Notes under the pieces: model-generated
The model's input: the letters and a program-made list of their open reading frames with translations, nothing else
Told to the model about the DNA's origin: nothing
Database searches by the model: none
Made by a program: the position numbers and the translations under genes
Source: Planctellipticum variicoloris
GTDB taxonomy: Bacteria; Planctomycetota; Planctomycetia; Planctomycetales; Planctomycetaceae
Direction of reading: 5' to 3'
Assembly: GCF_030622045.1 (NCBI RefSeq)
Contig: NZ_CP130886.1
Coordinates: 2,865,557-2,929,556 of the forward strand
Length of the DNA: 64,000 nucleotides
Shown here: in pieces, positions 35,182 to 43,906 of the stretch
Layout of the letters: the number at the start of each line of letters is the position of its first letter
Numbering within the stretch: position 1 is the first letter of the stretch

Positions 35182-37428
35182 ATGACCTCTTCCGCCACGA
35201 ACTGCCCCCAATGCGGAACCGCGTTTCCCACCGGGTATGCCGCGCCGCTTTGCCCGGCGTGTCTGTTGAAACTGGGATTTGAGAGCCGGGATCCTTCGGC
35301 CGGCCCGGCGACGTCCCCCTATCAACCCCGGTTTCTGGCTCCCACGCCTGAAGAGCTGGCCCCGCGCTTTCCGCAACTGGAAATTCTGGAGCGGATCGGC
35401 GCCGGCGGCATGGGAGTCGTCTATCGGGCCCGGCAGAAGGAGCTGGACCGGATTGTCGCACTCAAGATTCTGCGCCCCGACTTCGGTCCGGAAGCAAACT
35501 TCGCCGAGCGGTTCCAGCGCGAAGCCCGGGCGCTGGCTCGTCTGAGTCATCCCCACATCGTCACCGTCCACGACTTCGGCCGGATCGACGACGTCTATTA
35601 TTTCGTGATGGAGTACATCGACGGCGTGAATCTGCGGCAGCTCGAAAAGGCCGGGCAGCTCACGCCGACCCAGGCGCTGGCCCTGGTCCCGCAGGTCTGC
35701 GAAGCGCTGCAGTACGCCCACGAGCAGGGGGTCGTGCATCGGGACATCAAGCCCGAAAACATTCTCATTACCCGCGACGGGCGGGTGAAGATTGCGGACT
35801 TCGGGCTGGCCAAGCTGGCGGGACACGCCGAGCAGTCGCACTTGACGGGCACCTGGCAGGTGATGGGGACGCCGCACTACATGGCCCCCGAGCAGGTCGA
35901 GCGGCCGACAGAAGTCGACCACCGAGCCGATATCTACTCGCTCGGCGTCGTCTTCTACGAGATGCTGACGGGGGAACTGCCGCTGGGACGGTTTCCGCTG
36001 CCGTCGAGCAAGGCGCAGCTCGACATCCGGCTGGACGACGTGGTGTTGCGGTCGCTGGAGAAGTCGCCCGAACGGCGGTATCAACATGCGACGGATGTGC
36101 AGACCGACGTCGAGCAGATCCGGCAGACACGGGGGAAGAAAACCACGAAGCCCGTCGAGCGGTTCGCCGGTGAGCCGGACGTCGTCAGAAAGCGGGTGCT
36201 GGCGAGTCTGGAACTGCCGGCCAATGCGTTAATCATCGTGGGGCTGGTCGAGTTCTTCATCACCGTGGTGTATCTCTTCCTGATCCCGCCACTCGCGCCG
36301 TTGCTGATGGTGGTCCCGGCTTTCACGATCTGGACCGGGCTGACACTGAAAACTGGAGAGAACCTTCAATCAACCGTGATCGGAGGATGCGTCAGCCTGA
36401 TCCCTGTGTCGTTCCTCTGGCCGGTCAAGGCGGCGATCTGTGTCGCCTCCTGGATGGTGCTGCGACATCCGCCGGCTCGAGCGGCGTTCGGGCAGATCGG
36501 ATGGCGGGAGGGAGAAGCCTGGCAGACGATCCAGGATTGGTTCCGGCAGACCTGGATCGCGACTCGCGGAGGAGCCGCGACGCTCTGGCAGGCGACCTGG
36601 AACAGAATTCCAAGCCCGGCATCCGCTCATGCGGCGGTCGCGGCGGTCAAAGAGCACGCCGCACAACTTCCCGAACGAGCGGCCCCGGCGATGCGGACCG
36701 TCGCGGCGGTGATCCGGCATCCGATTCCGCGGGGAGTCGTCGCCTGGGCATTCTGGTCGGTCGTCTGGTCGGCCTGGTGCATCTTCGCGATGATGCTGAC
36801 GGTGGAACTGACCGACCTGAGTTCCGGTCGCTACCGGGCGGAACACGAGCGGCTGTTTACGACGACGGGACTGCTGCTCGCGGTCGGCTGGGTGCTGGGG
36901 GAAATCGTCCTGGTCTGGAACGGTGTCACGCAGTGCCTTTTGCGAATGAGCGGCCAGCCCGCATCACGGATCTCCGGGCCACGACGAGCCTTGTTTGCCG
37001 CCTCGGGAGCGGCACTGCTGATGTCGGTCCTGCTGCTGATTGGCGAAGCCTTGGGAGCGGCCGACCGCTGGTCGGACTGGTACGACCTGCAAAACCCGGC
37101 CGGCTTCGGCGAAGTGGCCTTGGTGCAGCTCCTGTTTGCGCTCTGCTGCGGACTGTCGGCCGTGCTGCTGCGCTGGCCTGCAGTCCGCTGGGTCACGCGC
37201 ATCCTGCTGCTGCTCGCGGTCGCGTTTCCGGCGGCGCTGCTGCTGGCAATGTCCGTCGACAGGGGTCACGCCCCACCCGTCGCACTGACACTCTGGCCGA
37301 CGGCGATGTCGCTTCCCGCTGTCCTCTGGGGCTTCTGGGGGACTCGGCGGGAGCCAGCCAAAACAATCGAACCAGCCGCGCCGGTTCAACCTGCAGAGCC
37401 GTCCGGGCTGGCCAGCACCACTGTGTAG
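35182..37428 (+). CDS. membrane Ser/Thr protein kinase (Hanks type)
   Basis: ATG 35182 gives 748 residues. Residues 8-27 hold a zinc-ribbon-like CPQCG...CPACL. The kinase domain spans about 68-335: glycine loop GAGGMG (74-79), ATP Lys95 in VALKILRP, catalytic HRDIKPEN (186-193), DFG (207-209) and APEQ (235-238). The C-terminal half contains up to about eight hydrophobic segments (e.g. ALIIVGLVEFFITVVYLFLI; RRALFAASGAALLMSVLLLI), so the kinase domain is cytoplasmic and the tail is membrane-embedded, an unusual proportion. All key kinase residues are present. It is next to the ECF sigma gene and may transduce an envelope signal to it. The 3' end overlaps the convergent glyoxalase gene by 43 bp. 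Confidence 0.92.
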   Translation: MTSSATNCPQCGTAFPTGYAAPLCPACLLKLGFESRDPSAGPATSPYQPRFLAPTPEELAPRFPQLEILERIGAGGMGVVYRARQKELDRIVALKILRPDFGPEANFAERFQREARALARLSHPHIVTVHDFGRIDDVYYFVMEYIDGVNLRQLEKAGQLTPTQALALVPQVCEALQYAHEQGVVHRDIKPENILITRDGRVKIADFGLAKLAGHAEQSHLTGTWQVMGTPHYMAPEQVERPTEVDHRADIYSLGVVFYEMLTGELPLGRFPLPSSKAQLDIRLDDVVLRSLEKSPERRYQHATDVQTDVEQIRQTRGKKTTKPVERFAGEPDVVRKRVLASLELPANALIIVGLVEFFITVVYLFLIPPLAPLLMVVPAFTIWTGLTLKTGENLQSTVIGGCVSLIPVSFLWPVKAAICVASWMVLRHPPARAAFGQIGWREGEAWQTIQDWFRQTWIATRGGAATLWQATWNRIPSPASAHAAVAAVKEHAAQLPERAAPAMRTVAAVIRHPIPRGVVAWAFWSVVWSAWCIFAMMLTVELTDLSSGRYRAEHERLFTTTGLLLAVGWVLGEIVLVWNGVTQCLLRMSGQPASRISGPRRALFAASGAALLMSVLLLIGEALGAADRWSDWYDLQNPAGFGEVALVQLLFALCCGLSAVLLRWPAVRWVTRILLLLAVAFPAALLLAMSVDRGHAPPVALTLWPTAMSLPAVLWGFWGTRREPAKTIEPAAPVQPAEPSGLASTTV

Positions 37429-37790
37429 CCTTCAGGATCGCGAATCCACAGCTCCCAGTGGTTGGGGCCGCCGTCGCCGTCCGGGGGATTGCGGTGCCGG
37501 GGCAGGACAACTTCGGCCTGCAGCGCTTCGGCCCGCGCAAGGGCGGCGTCGAAATCGTCGATCTCGAACCACAGCAGGACGCCGTTGCCGTAGGGCCTGG
37601 CCGCGGGATTACCGATGGGACCGTGGTCGTGATCGACATCCCAGCGATGGAGCTGGAGGATCAAGGTTCCGTTGGCTTCGAGCCGCTCGTACTCCGGGCC
37701 GCCGTGGGCGCTCTGGCAGCCGAGCAGTTGCTGATACCAGCGGCTCGTGGCTTCAACGTCGTGGACGCAGAGGAGGGGCTGGGGGCGCAT
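37386..37790 (-). CDS. glyoxalase/bleomycin-resistance/dioxygenase superfamily protein
   Basis: ATG 37790 gives a 134-residue single-domain VOC protein: MRPQPLLCVHDVEATSRWYQ, QLLGCQSAHGGPEYERLEAN, VLLWFEIDDFDAALARAEAL and the closing NHWELWIRDPEGYTVVLASP. The fold commonly binds a divalent metal or acts as an antibiotic-binding or isomerase module. The Glu of ELWIRDPEG and a His near the start (CVHDVE) could be metal ligands, as in the superfamily. Substrate unknown. The much longer frame upstream to 39419 on this strand lies over real plus-strand genes and is a shadow. The last 43 bp overlap the kinase gene tail-to-tail. Confidence 0.87.
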   Translation of the reverse strand: MRPQPLLCVHDVEATSRWYQQLLGCQSAHGGPEYERLEANGTLILQLHRWDVDHDHGPIGNPAARPYGNGVLLWFEIDDFDAALARAEALQAEVVLPRHRNPPDGDGGPNHWELWIRDPEGYTVVLASPDGSAG

Positions 37791-38228
37791 GGGGAGATGT
37801 CTCCGAGACGGAGTGCCGGCAGAACCGCGGAACAGGATACCGAAACCCAGCCCGGTTCGCCGGGGTTCAATCCTCAGCCTCCTCCTGCGCCGAAGATCCG
37901 CGCCGACCCCGCCGTCCGGCGCAAGTCTTCTGACAATTGGCGCTTCTGTCCGAGCCGCCGGTGCGATATAAACGGAGGCGAATGATTCGTTTTTCGCGAA
38001 CGCCGGGCGGACGGTCGGGGGAGCGTCGGCCGTCGGGATGGAAATTAAAGCGGGATGCTCAGGTCGCAGGTGAAGTCTGCCGTTGCTGGTCGTGGCCCTT
38101 GTCGGAGGGGTCTGGAAGATTTCACGCAGAGACGCAGTGAAGTACGCAACGACGCAGAGCATCTGAAAGAAAATACGGCCCTCACCCTGGCCCTCTCCCC
38201 GCGAAGACGCCGGGAGAGGGGGCAAGAC
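37791..38228. other. intergenic region with interspersed repeats
   Basis: This 438-bp gap lies between divergent genes. It contains planctomycete-style filler: ATTTCACGCAGAGACGCAGT near 38119-38140 and, immediately upstream of the next gene, a CCCTCTCCC/GGGAGAGGG hairpin (38190-38223). No coding frame is convincing. Confidence 0.5.
38190..38223 (+). repeat. hairpin repeat overlapping the ribosome site of the TPR/peptidase gene
   Basis: GCCCTCTCCC (38190-38199) pairs with GGGAGAGGGGGC (38212-38223) around a 12-nt loop. The right arm is also the only Shine-Dalgarno-like sequence before GTG 38229, so folding would hide the ribosome site of the first gene of the operon. It belongs to a common repeat type, so the overlap may be accidental. 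Confidence 0.5.
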
Positions 38229-40814
38229 GTGGCAGCCTCGCGGCTGGTGCTGGTGGTGGTGCTGGTTTGTAGCTGCAGTCTGTCGGCGGTCGGGCAGAAG
38301 CCGGCTGCGGCGACGCCTGTCCCGGCCGCAAAGCCCGAGCCGGTCAACCTGGAGCGGGTCCGCAAGAACCTGTTGTCCGGAGACTACAGGGGCTGCATCG
38401 AAGAATGCGATCGCGCCATCGCCGAGCGGGCGTTTGGCGAGGAGTGGTATCTCTACAAGTCCGAGGCCGAGTGGCAGACCGGGGACTACGAGGCCGCCTG
38501 GCAGACGGTGCACACCGGCCTGATCCGCTATATGTGGAGCATCCGGCTGCGCGAAATCGGGTGCCGGATGGCGCTCTATTCCGGCCGAGAGGCGGATGCG
38601 ACGACGTACCTGACCGAGATCGGCGATCTCGCCGGTCGGTCGGCCTGGCGCTATACCGACGCCGACAGCCTGGTGTCGCTGGGACGGGCAGCCCTGATGC
38701 AGGGGGCCGATGCCCGGCTCGTGCTCGAAAAACTCTTCGACCGGGCTCTGCTGCAGAGTCCGCGAAACCGCGACGCCCGACTGGCGTCGGGAGAGCTGGC
38801 GCTGGCCAAGCAGGATTTTGCACTGGCGGCGGACATCTTCCGGGCCGCCGAGAAGGACTATCCCGAGGACCCCGAAGTGCAGTTCGGACTGGCGCGGAGC
38901 TTGGCGTCGAGTCTGCCTGGGGAGGCGGCTGCGGCCCTCACGAAAACCCTGGACCTCAACCCGCGTCATGCCGGGGCCTGGCTGCTGAAGATCGAACGGT
39001 TGATCGACGGCGAGATGTACGACGACGCAGAGCGGCTGCTGGAGGATTTTTCCAAGTTCAATCCCCGCCGGCCGGAGTTGTGGGCATTTCGTTCGATTCT
39101 GGCGACGCTGAAGAACGAACCGCTGGGGGCCTCGATTTTCCGCGACACCGCGCTGCGGCCGTGGCCGAAGAATCCGCAGGTGGATCATCTGATCGGCCGG
39201 AAGTTGTCGCAGAAGTACCGCTTCCGCGAAGGGGCGGCGGCTCAGAAGCGGGCGCTGGAATTCGATGCCAAATACATCCCGGCTCAGCAGCAGCTTGCCG
39301 TCGATCTGCTGCGGCTCGGAGAAGAAGGCGCAGGCTGGAAGCAGGTCGTCGCGGCCCACGAGGCCGACCAGTACGACGTGCAGCTCTTCAATCTGATTCA
39401 GCTTCGGGACGAAATTCAATCATACCGGACGCTGGTGCGGGGCCGGTTTCACGTGAGAATGGAGCCCCGCGAGGCGGAGATCTACGGCCAGGAAGTGCTC
39501 GATCTGCTGGAGCGGGCCGAGCAGACCCTCTGCCCGAAGTACGGGCTGACGCTCGAACAACCGGTGATTGTGGAGATTTTTCCCGAGCCGAACGACTTCG
39601 CCGTGCGGACGTTCGGAATGCCGGGAGCCGGGGGGTATCTGGGAGTCTGCTTCGGACGGGTAATTACGGCGAACAGCCCCGCGTCGCAGGCGGCTTCCCC
39701 GGCGAACTGGCAGGCGGTGCTGTGGCACGAATTCTGTCACGTGGTGACGCTGGAGCAGACCCGCAACCGGATGCCGCGCTGGCTGAGCGAGGGGATTTCG
39801 GTCTACGAGGAACGCCTGGCCAATCCCGCCTGGGGCCAGCGGATGAACCCGATCTACCGCAAGATGATCCTCGGCGGGAAACTGACGCCGATCCCGGACA
39901 TGAGCCAGGCGTTTCTGACGCCGGAGTCGCCGCTCGATCTGAACTTCGCCTACTTCCAGGCCTCGCTGGTGGTTGAGTACATCATCCGGCAGTATGGCTT
40001 TGAGAAGCTGCAACTGGTGCTGCAGGATCTGGCGGCAGGACTGACAATCGATGAGGCACTCGAACGGCGGCTGGCGGCCATGTCGCAGCTCGACGCGGAA
40101 TTCGCCGACGATGCGCGGGAAATGACGCGGGAGTTCGCCCCGGGACTCGACTGGGAAACCTACGACCTGTCGGCCATCAGGAGCGACGATGATCCCGACC
40201 GGCTGGCGCGCTGGCTGAACGATCATCCGACAAGTTACCAGGGGCTGACGCTGGCCGCGGAACAGTACCTCAATGCACAGGACTACGAGAAGGCCCGCAC
40301 GACGCTGGAGAAGCTGATCGAGCTGTATCCGGAGAATGTCGGCTCTGACAGTCCTTACGAGCTCCTGGCGGCGGTCTACCGCGTCCTGAAGCAGCCGGAG
40401 AAAGAGCGAGAAATCCTGGCGGCGTACGTCCAGCGGGCCGACGCGGCAACGGTGGCGTATCTGCGGCTGATGGAGCTGGAAGAGGCGAACAAGAACTGGG
40501 AGCACCTCCTGAATGTGACCGACCGGCAACTCGCGGTCAACCCACTGATTCCGGCTCCCCACCGGGCGCGAGCGATCGCTGCGGAGTCGCTCGGCAAGCC
40601 CGATGTTGCGGTCCGGTCCTGGAATGCGGTGCTGGCGCTCGATCCGGACGACGTGGCTGAAGTGCAGTATCGACTCGCGGTCCTGGAAAAGAGTCTCGGC
40701 CGGTTCGAGGTCTCCAAACGCCACGTCCTGCTGGCGCTGGAGACGGCGCCGCGATTCCGCGAGGCACAGCAGTTGCTATTAGAGCTGGTCAAACCGGCGG
40801 AGGCCCAGCCATGA
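38229..40814 (+). CDS. secreted TPR protein with HExxH-type peptidase domain
   Basis: GTG 38229 gives 861 residues with signal MAASRLVLVVVLVCSCSLSA. TPR-like repeats fill about 30-390 (GDYRGCIEECDRAIAERAF, KYRFREGAAAQKRALEFDAK) and the C-terminus (EKARTTLEKLIELYPE, YRLAVLEKSLGRFEVSKRHV). In between, WHEFCHVVTLEQTRNRMPRW then LSEGISVYEE gives a zincin signature: H500, E501, H504 and a downstream Glu, as in peptidase MA-like domains. It is thus a likely periplasmic metallopeptidase with protein-interaction repeats. It is the first gene of a seven-gene strand run, and its stop overlaps the DUF4159 start by 4 bp. The frame before 38229 is made of repeat DNA. Confidence 0.88.
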   Translation: MAASRLVLVVVLVCSCSLSAVGQKPAAATPVPAAKPEPVNLERVRKNLLSGDYRGCIEECDRAIAERAFGEEWYLYKSEAEWQTGDYEAAWQTVHTGLIRYMWSIRLREIGCRMALYSGREADATTYLTEIGDLAGRSAWRYTDADSLVSLGRAALMQGADARLVLEKLFDRALLQSPRNRDARLASGELALAKQDFALAADIFRAAEKDYPEDPEVQFGLARSLASSLPGEAAAALTKTLDLNPRHAGAWLLKIERLIDGEMYDDAERLLEDFSKFNPRRPELWAFRSILATLKNEPLGASIFRDTALRPWPKNPQVDHLIGRKLSQKYRFREGAAAQKRALEFDAKYIPAQQQLAVDLLRLGEEGAGWKQVVAAHEADQYDVQLFNLIQLRDEIQSYRTLVRGRFHVRMEPREAEIYGQEVLDLLERAEQTLCPKYGLTLEQPVIVEIFPEPNDFAVRTFGMPGAGGYLGVCFGRVITANSPASQAASPANWQAVLWHEFCHVVTLEQTRNRMPRWLSEGISVYEERLANPAWGQRMNPIYRKMILGGKLTPIPDMSQAFLTPESPLDLNFAYFQASLVVEYIIRQYGFEKLQLVLQDLAAGLTIDEALERRLAAMSQLDAEFADDAREMTREFAPGLDWETYDLSAIRSDDDPDRLARWLNDHPTSYQGLTLAAEQYLNAQDYEKARTTLEKLIELYPENVGSDSPYELLAAVYRVLKQPEKEREILAAYVQRADAATVAYLRLMELEEANKNWEHLLNVTDRQLAVNPLIPAPHRARAIAAESLGKPDVAVRSWNAVLALDPDDVAEVQYRLAVLEKSLGRFEVSKRHVLLALETAPRFREAQQLLLELVKPAEAQP

Positions 40815-41674
40815 CGGAGCGGATGAGTCGGCAGAGATCGGGACGGTGGACGCTGCTGCGGATCGCCGTGCTGGCGATGGCGGTGTGCGGCGTGCTGCAA
40901 CTGTCGCACGCGCAGCGCGGCCGGTTCCGCGGCGGCGGAATGGATGGCGTCGTGCCCGGCGACCGGAACGGTGTGCCGACGTGGGAGATCGACGGCGAGT
41001 TCAAGAACGACGTCTTTACGTTCGTGCGAGTCAAGTACAACTCGTACCGCCGCTGGAATCGCTGGGCGACCGACTACCCCGACGCTGACCTCAACTTCTC
41101 GTATCGCCTGCAGCAATTGACATCGCTCAAGGTCGACCCCAACGGCAAGATCCTGGAGCTGAACGATCCGGAGATCTTCCGTTACCCGTTCCTGTACATG
41201 ATCGAGCCGGGGGACCTGGAGTTCCTGCCGGACGAAGTCGCCGCCCTGCGGAACTACCTGCTGGGGGGCGGTTTTCTGATGGTGGACGACTTCTGGGGCG
41301 AGGACGAGTGGTTCAACTTTTACCAGGAGATCAAGCGGGTCTTTCCCGAGCGCGAGCCGATCGAGCTGCCGCTGGAGCATCCGATTTTCCACTGCGTCTA
41401 CGATCTGACCGAAAAGGCGCAGATTCCCAGCATCGGAGCGGCTCAGGCGGGACGGGGATCGGGAGTCACCTGGGAACGGCCCGATGCGCGCGAAGTCCAT
41501 TACAAGGGAATCTTCGACGACAAGGGCCGGCTGATGGTGATGATCTGCCACAACACCGACCTGGGAGACGGCTGGGAACGCGAAGGGGAAGACCCGTGGT
41601 ACTTCACGGAGTTTTCTGAAAAGAAGGCCTACCCGCTGGGAATCAACATCGTGTTCTACGCGATGACCCACTGA
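40811..41674 (+). CDS. DUF4159 domain protein
   Basis: The 287-residue protein has a signal-like N-terminus (LLRIAVLAMAVCGVLQLSHA, about 15-34) followed by DUF4159: FTFVRVKYNSYRRWNRWATD, YPDADLNFSYRLQQLTSLKV, YPFLYMIEPGDLEFLPDEVA, LRNYLLGGGFLMVDDFWGED and a C-terminal NTDLGDGWEREGEDPWYFTE. The domain commonly accompanies MoxR/DUF58/vWA genes, as here. Its fold resembles glutamine-amidotransferase-like domains, with no demonstrated activity. ATGA overlap with the TPR/peptidase gene implies translational coupling. Confidence 0.9.
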   Translation: MTERMSRQRSGRWTLLRIAVLAMAVCGVLQLSHAQRGRFRGGGMDGVVPGDRNGVPTWEIDGEFKNDVFTFVRVKYNSYRRWNRWATDYPDADLNFSYRLQQLTSLKVDPNGKILELNDPEIFRYPFLYMIEPGDLEFLPDEVAALRNYLLGGGFLMVDDFWGEDEWFNFYQEIKRVFPEREPIELPLEHPIFHCVYDLTEKAQIPSIGAAQAGRGSGVTWERPDAREVHYKGIFDDKGRLMVMICHNTDLGDGWEREGEDPWYFTEFSEKKAYPLGINIVFYAMTH

Positions 41675-41695
41675 CTCGAAGATCAAGACTTGAAC

Positions 41696-41825
41696 CACGA
41701 ATGACACGAATCCGCACGAATGAAAGAAATGAAGACTGAAGTGCTCTGAAGCTGGAGTCTCGGCGAATCCAGGTTCCTTCTACATCGCTCTGATTTGTGT
41801 TCATTCGTGTGATTCGTGGTTACTC
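41696..41825. repeat. interspersed repeat copies in the DUF4159-MoxR gap
   Basis: The 200-bp gap holds two inverted copies of a widespread repeat: ACCACGAATGACACGAATCC at 41692-41711 and, inverted, TCATTCGTGTGATTCGTGGT near 41801-41820. Related copies are at 55294-55313. They could pair as a long stem in the operon transcript. Other than this the gap is non-coding. Confidence 0.65.
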
Positions 41826-41874
41826 CTCGACTTCTGAATCATCAAGCCGACGACAGCAGATAAGGAATGCCAGC

Positions 41875-42873
41875 GTGACGATGCAGGTGGACTCTGCCGA
41901 CGAGCAGGAACAGCGGGTGCTGGAGCTGGTGCGGACCGGCCGCGATCGGATCCGGAAGGAGCTGGCTAAAACGATCGTCGGCCAGGCCGAGGTGGTCGAA
42001 CAACTGCTGCTGGCGCTGCTGGCCGGCGGACACTGTCTGCTGACTGGGGCGCCGGGACTGGCCAAGACGCTGCTGGTGAAATCGTTGGCGCAGGTGTTTC
42101 ACCTGAAGTTCCAGCGGATTCAATTTACCCCCGACCTGATGCCGGCGGATATTACCGGCACCGAGATCCTGGAACAGGACGAGACCGGCCGGCGGCGGAT
42201 GGTCTTCGTGCACGGCCCTATTTTCGCCAACGTCGTGCTGGCGGACGAAATCAACCGGACCCCTCCCAAGACCCAGGCAGCCCTGCTCGAAGCGATGCAG
42301 GAGCACCAGGTGACGGCGGCGGGGGTGCGATATCCGCTCGAAGAGCCGTTCTTCGTGCTGGCGACGCAGAATCCCATCGAAATGGAAGGGACCTATCCGC
42401 TGCCAGAAGCCCAGCTCGACCGGTTCATGTTCAACGTGTTTGTCGACTACCTGCCGGAAGACGACGAAGTCACCGTGGTGACCCGCACGACCGCCGGCCG
42501 GCCGGCTCCGATTGAGGCGGTCTTCACCGGCGAAGAAGTGCTGCAGATTCACGATCTGGTGCGGAAGGTCCCCGTCGCCGAGGACGTCGTGCGGTATGCA
42601 GTCCGGCTGGCAGCATCGTCGCGCCCCGGGCAACCGGGAACCCCCGATTTCGTCAACGAATACGTGAGCTGGGGCGCCGGGCTGCGAGCGGCTCAATTCC
42701 TGATTCTGGGAGCGAAATCACGAACGCTGCTGCAGGGCCGGGCGAGCGTGAGCCTGGAAGACGTCAAGGCATTGGCTCTGCCGACGCTGCGGCACCGCAT
42801 TCTGACAAACTATCGGGCCGAGGCGGCAGGAATTACGGTCGAACAGATCATTGGGCGACTGTTGGAAAGGTAG
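41875..42873 (+). CDS. MoxR family AAA+ ATPase
   Basis: The protein is 332 residues from GTG 41875 (ribosome site AAGGAATGCCAGC); ATG 41881 is the alternative. MoxR hallmarks: TIVGQAEVVEQLLLALLAGG, Walker A LTGAPGLAKTLL, IQFTPDLMPADITGTEILEQ, Walker B ANVVLADEINRTPPKTQAAL then LEAMQEHQVT, and sensor region FVLATQNPIEMEGTYPLPEA then QLDRFMF. MoxR ATPases act as chaperones that insert metals or remodel partner complexes together with DUF58 and vWA proteins, the next genes in this operon. Regulation is presumably shared with the run from 38229. Confidence 0.95.
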   Translation: MTMQVDSADEQEQRVLELVRTGRDRIRKELAKTIVGQAEVVEQLLLALLAGGHCLLTGAPGLAKTLLVKSLAQVFHLKFQRIQFTPDLMPADITGTEILEQDETGRRRMVFVHGPIFANVVLADEINRTPPKTQAALLEAMQEHQVTAAGVRYPLEEPFFVLATQNPIEMEGTYPLPEAQLDRFMFNVFVDYLPEDDEVTVVTRTTAGRPAPIEAVFTGEEVLQIHDLVRKVPVAEDVVRYAVRLAASSRPGQPGTPDFVNEYVSWGAGLRAAQFLILGAKSRTLLQGRASVSLEDVKALALPTLRHRILTNYRAEAAGITVEQIIGRLLER

Positions 42874-42902
42874 GGCCGGCTCCGCCGGCCGTTCTTGGTG
42901 AT

Positions 42903-42954
42903 TTTGGTGTTTGGTGTTTGGTGTTTGGTGTTTGGTGTTTGGTGTTTGGTGTTT
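42903..42954. repeat. 7-bp tandem repeat (TTTGGTG)x7 between MoxR and DUF58 genes
   Basis: Seven perfect copies of TTTGGTG run from 42903 to 42951, plus a partial TTT. They lie 22 bp upstream of the DUF58 ATG (42977) and 29 bp past the MoxR stop. Copy-number change would alter intercistronic spacing by multiples of 7. The reverse complement (CACCAAA) resembles repeats in other planctomycete gaps. Confidence 0.9.
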
Positions 42955-42976
42955 TCGAAATGTCTGGGTGGTTTGA

Positions 42977-43906
42977 ATGACTGGCGGAATGCACTCGATT
43001 GATCCGAACGCGCTCGTCCAGCTCAAGTCGCTGGAACTGCGGGCCAAGTTCGTCGTCGAGGGGTTTCTGACCGGGCTCAACCGCAGTCCCTATCATGGCT
43101 TCTCGGTCGAGTTCACCGAGTACCGGCAATACACGCAAGGGGACGACCCGCGGTATCTGGACTGGCGGCTCTATGCCCGGACCGACCGGGACTACATCAA
43201 ACGCTTCGAGGACGAGACAAATCTGCGCTGCCAGTTGCTGCTGGACGTCAGCAAATCGATGGCCTTCGGCTCCGGAGCGATGAACAAGTCCGACTATGCC
43301 CGGACCCTCGCCGCGACGCTGGCCTATTTTCTGACATTGCAACGGGACGCGGTGGGGCTGGCGACGTTTTCGGCAGACCTGGAAGAGTTTATTCCCACGC
43401 GCTATCGCGCCGGTCACCTGCGGCGGATTCTCGTCACGCTGGAAAAGAGCCCGCAGGGGGCCTCGACGCTGCTGGCGAAACCATTGGAGCAGCTTGCCGA
43501 GCGGCTGGTCCGGCGAGGGATGCTGGTACTGATTTCGGATCTGCTGGCGCCGCTCGAGACCCTGGAAGTCAGCCTGGGGAGCCTCGCGGCGCGCGGCCAG
43601 GAAGTCCTCGTGCTGCAGGTCGTCGATCCGGCGGAAGAGACGCTCGAACTGGGCGGCCCCGAGCTGTTCGAAGATCTGGAGACCGGACGTCAGCTCTATG
43701 TCGATCCGGCGGCGGCAAGGTCGAGCTATCTCGCCCGTTGGAAGGCTCACCAGGCGGCGATCGAAGGAATCTGTTCGCGGCTGGGGATCACACGGACGGT
43801 GTTGCGGACGAATGAGCCGCTGGATCAGTCGCTGTCGTCGCTGCTGCGACTGCGGTTGCAGGGTCGAGGCGTGAGCCGGGCGCGGGCTGGAAGGAGGCTG
43901 GCATGA
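42977..43906 (+). CDS. DUF58 domain protein
   Basis: The 309-residue protein has the DUF58 signature: LELRAKFVVEGFLTGLNRSP, YHGFSVEFTEYRQYTQGDDP, RYLDWRLYARTDRDYIKRFE then DETNLR, and a vWA-like LLDVSKSMAFGSGAMNKSDY with a MIDAS-type DxSxS. No membrane span is present, as usual for the family. It is the standard partner of MoxR in metal-insertion or stress-related complexes. ATG 42977 starts 103 bp after the MoxR stop, past the tandem repeat. Its 3' end overlaps the next gene's ATG by 4 bp (ATGA), implying coupled translation. Confidence 0.93.
   Translation: MTGGMHSIDPNALVQLKSLELRAKFVVEGFLTGLNRSPYHGFSVEFTEYRQYTQGDDPRYLDWRLYARTDRDYIKRFEDETNLRCQLLLDVSKSMAFGSGAMNKSDYARTLAATLAYFLTLQRDAVGLATFSADLEEFIPTRYRAGHLRRILVTLEKSPQGASTLLAKPLEQLAERLVRRGMLVLISDLLAPLETLEVSLGSLAARGQEVLVLQVVDPAEETLELGGPELFEDLETGRQLYVDPAAARSSYLARWKAHQAAIEGICSRLGITRTVLRTNEPLDQSLSSLLRLRLQGRGVSRARAGRRLA

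Noticed and set aside
33264-35231. Long minus-strand frame (655 codons)
   Set aside because: It lies opposite the TerC, sigma-factor and start of the kinase genes, is rich in Arg/Gln/Pro and has no family motif; a high-GC antisense shadow.
36387-37985. Plus-strand 532-codon frame
   Set aside because: Lies in another frame over the kinase tail and the glyoxalase gene; Arg/Gly/Ala-rich with no domain.
37791-39419. Upstream extension of the glyoxalase gene to 677 codons
   Set aside because: The extra part overlaps repeats and the TPR/peptidase gene; the VOC domain is complete from ATG 37790.
42903-42954. Tandem repeat as a CRISPR or coding microsatellite
   Set aside because: 7-bp perfect repeats without spacers, in a non-coding gap; neither CRISPR nor in-frame.
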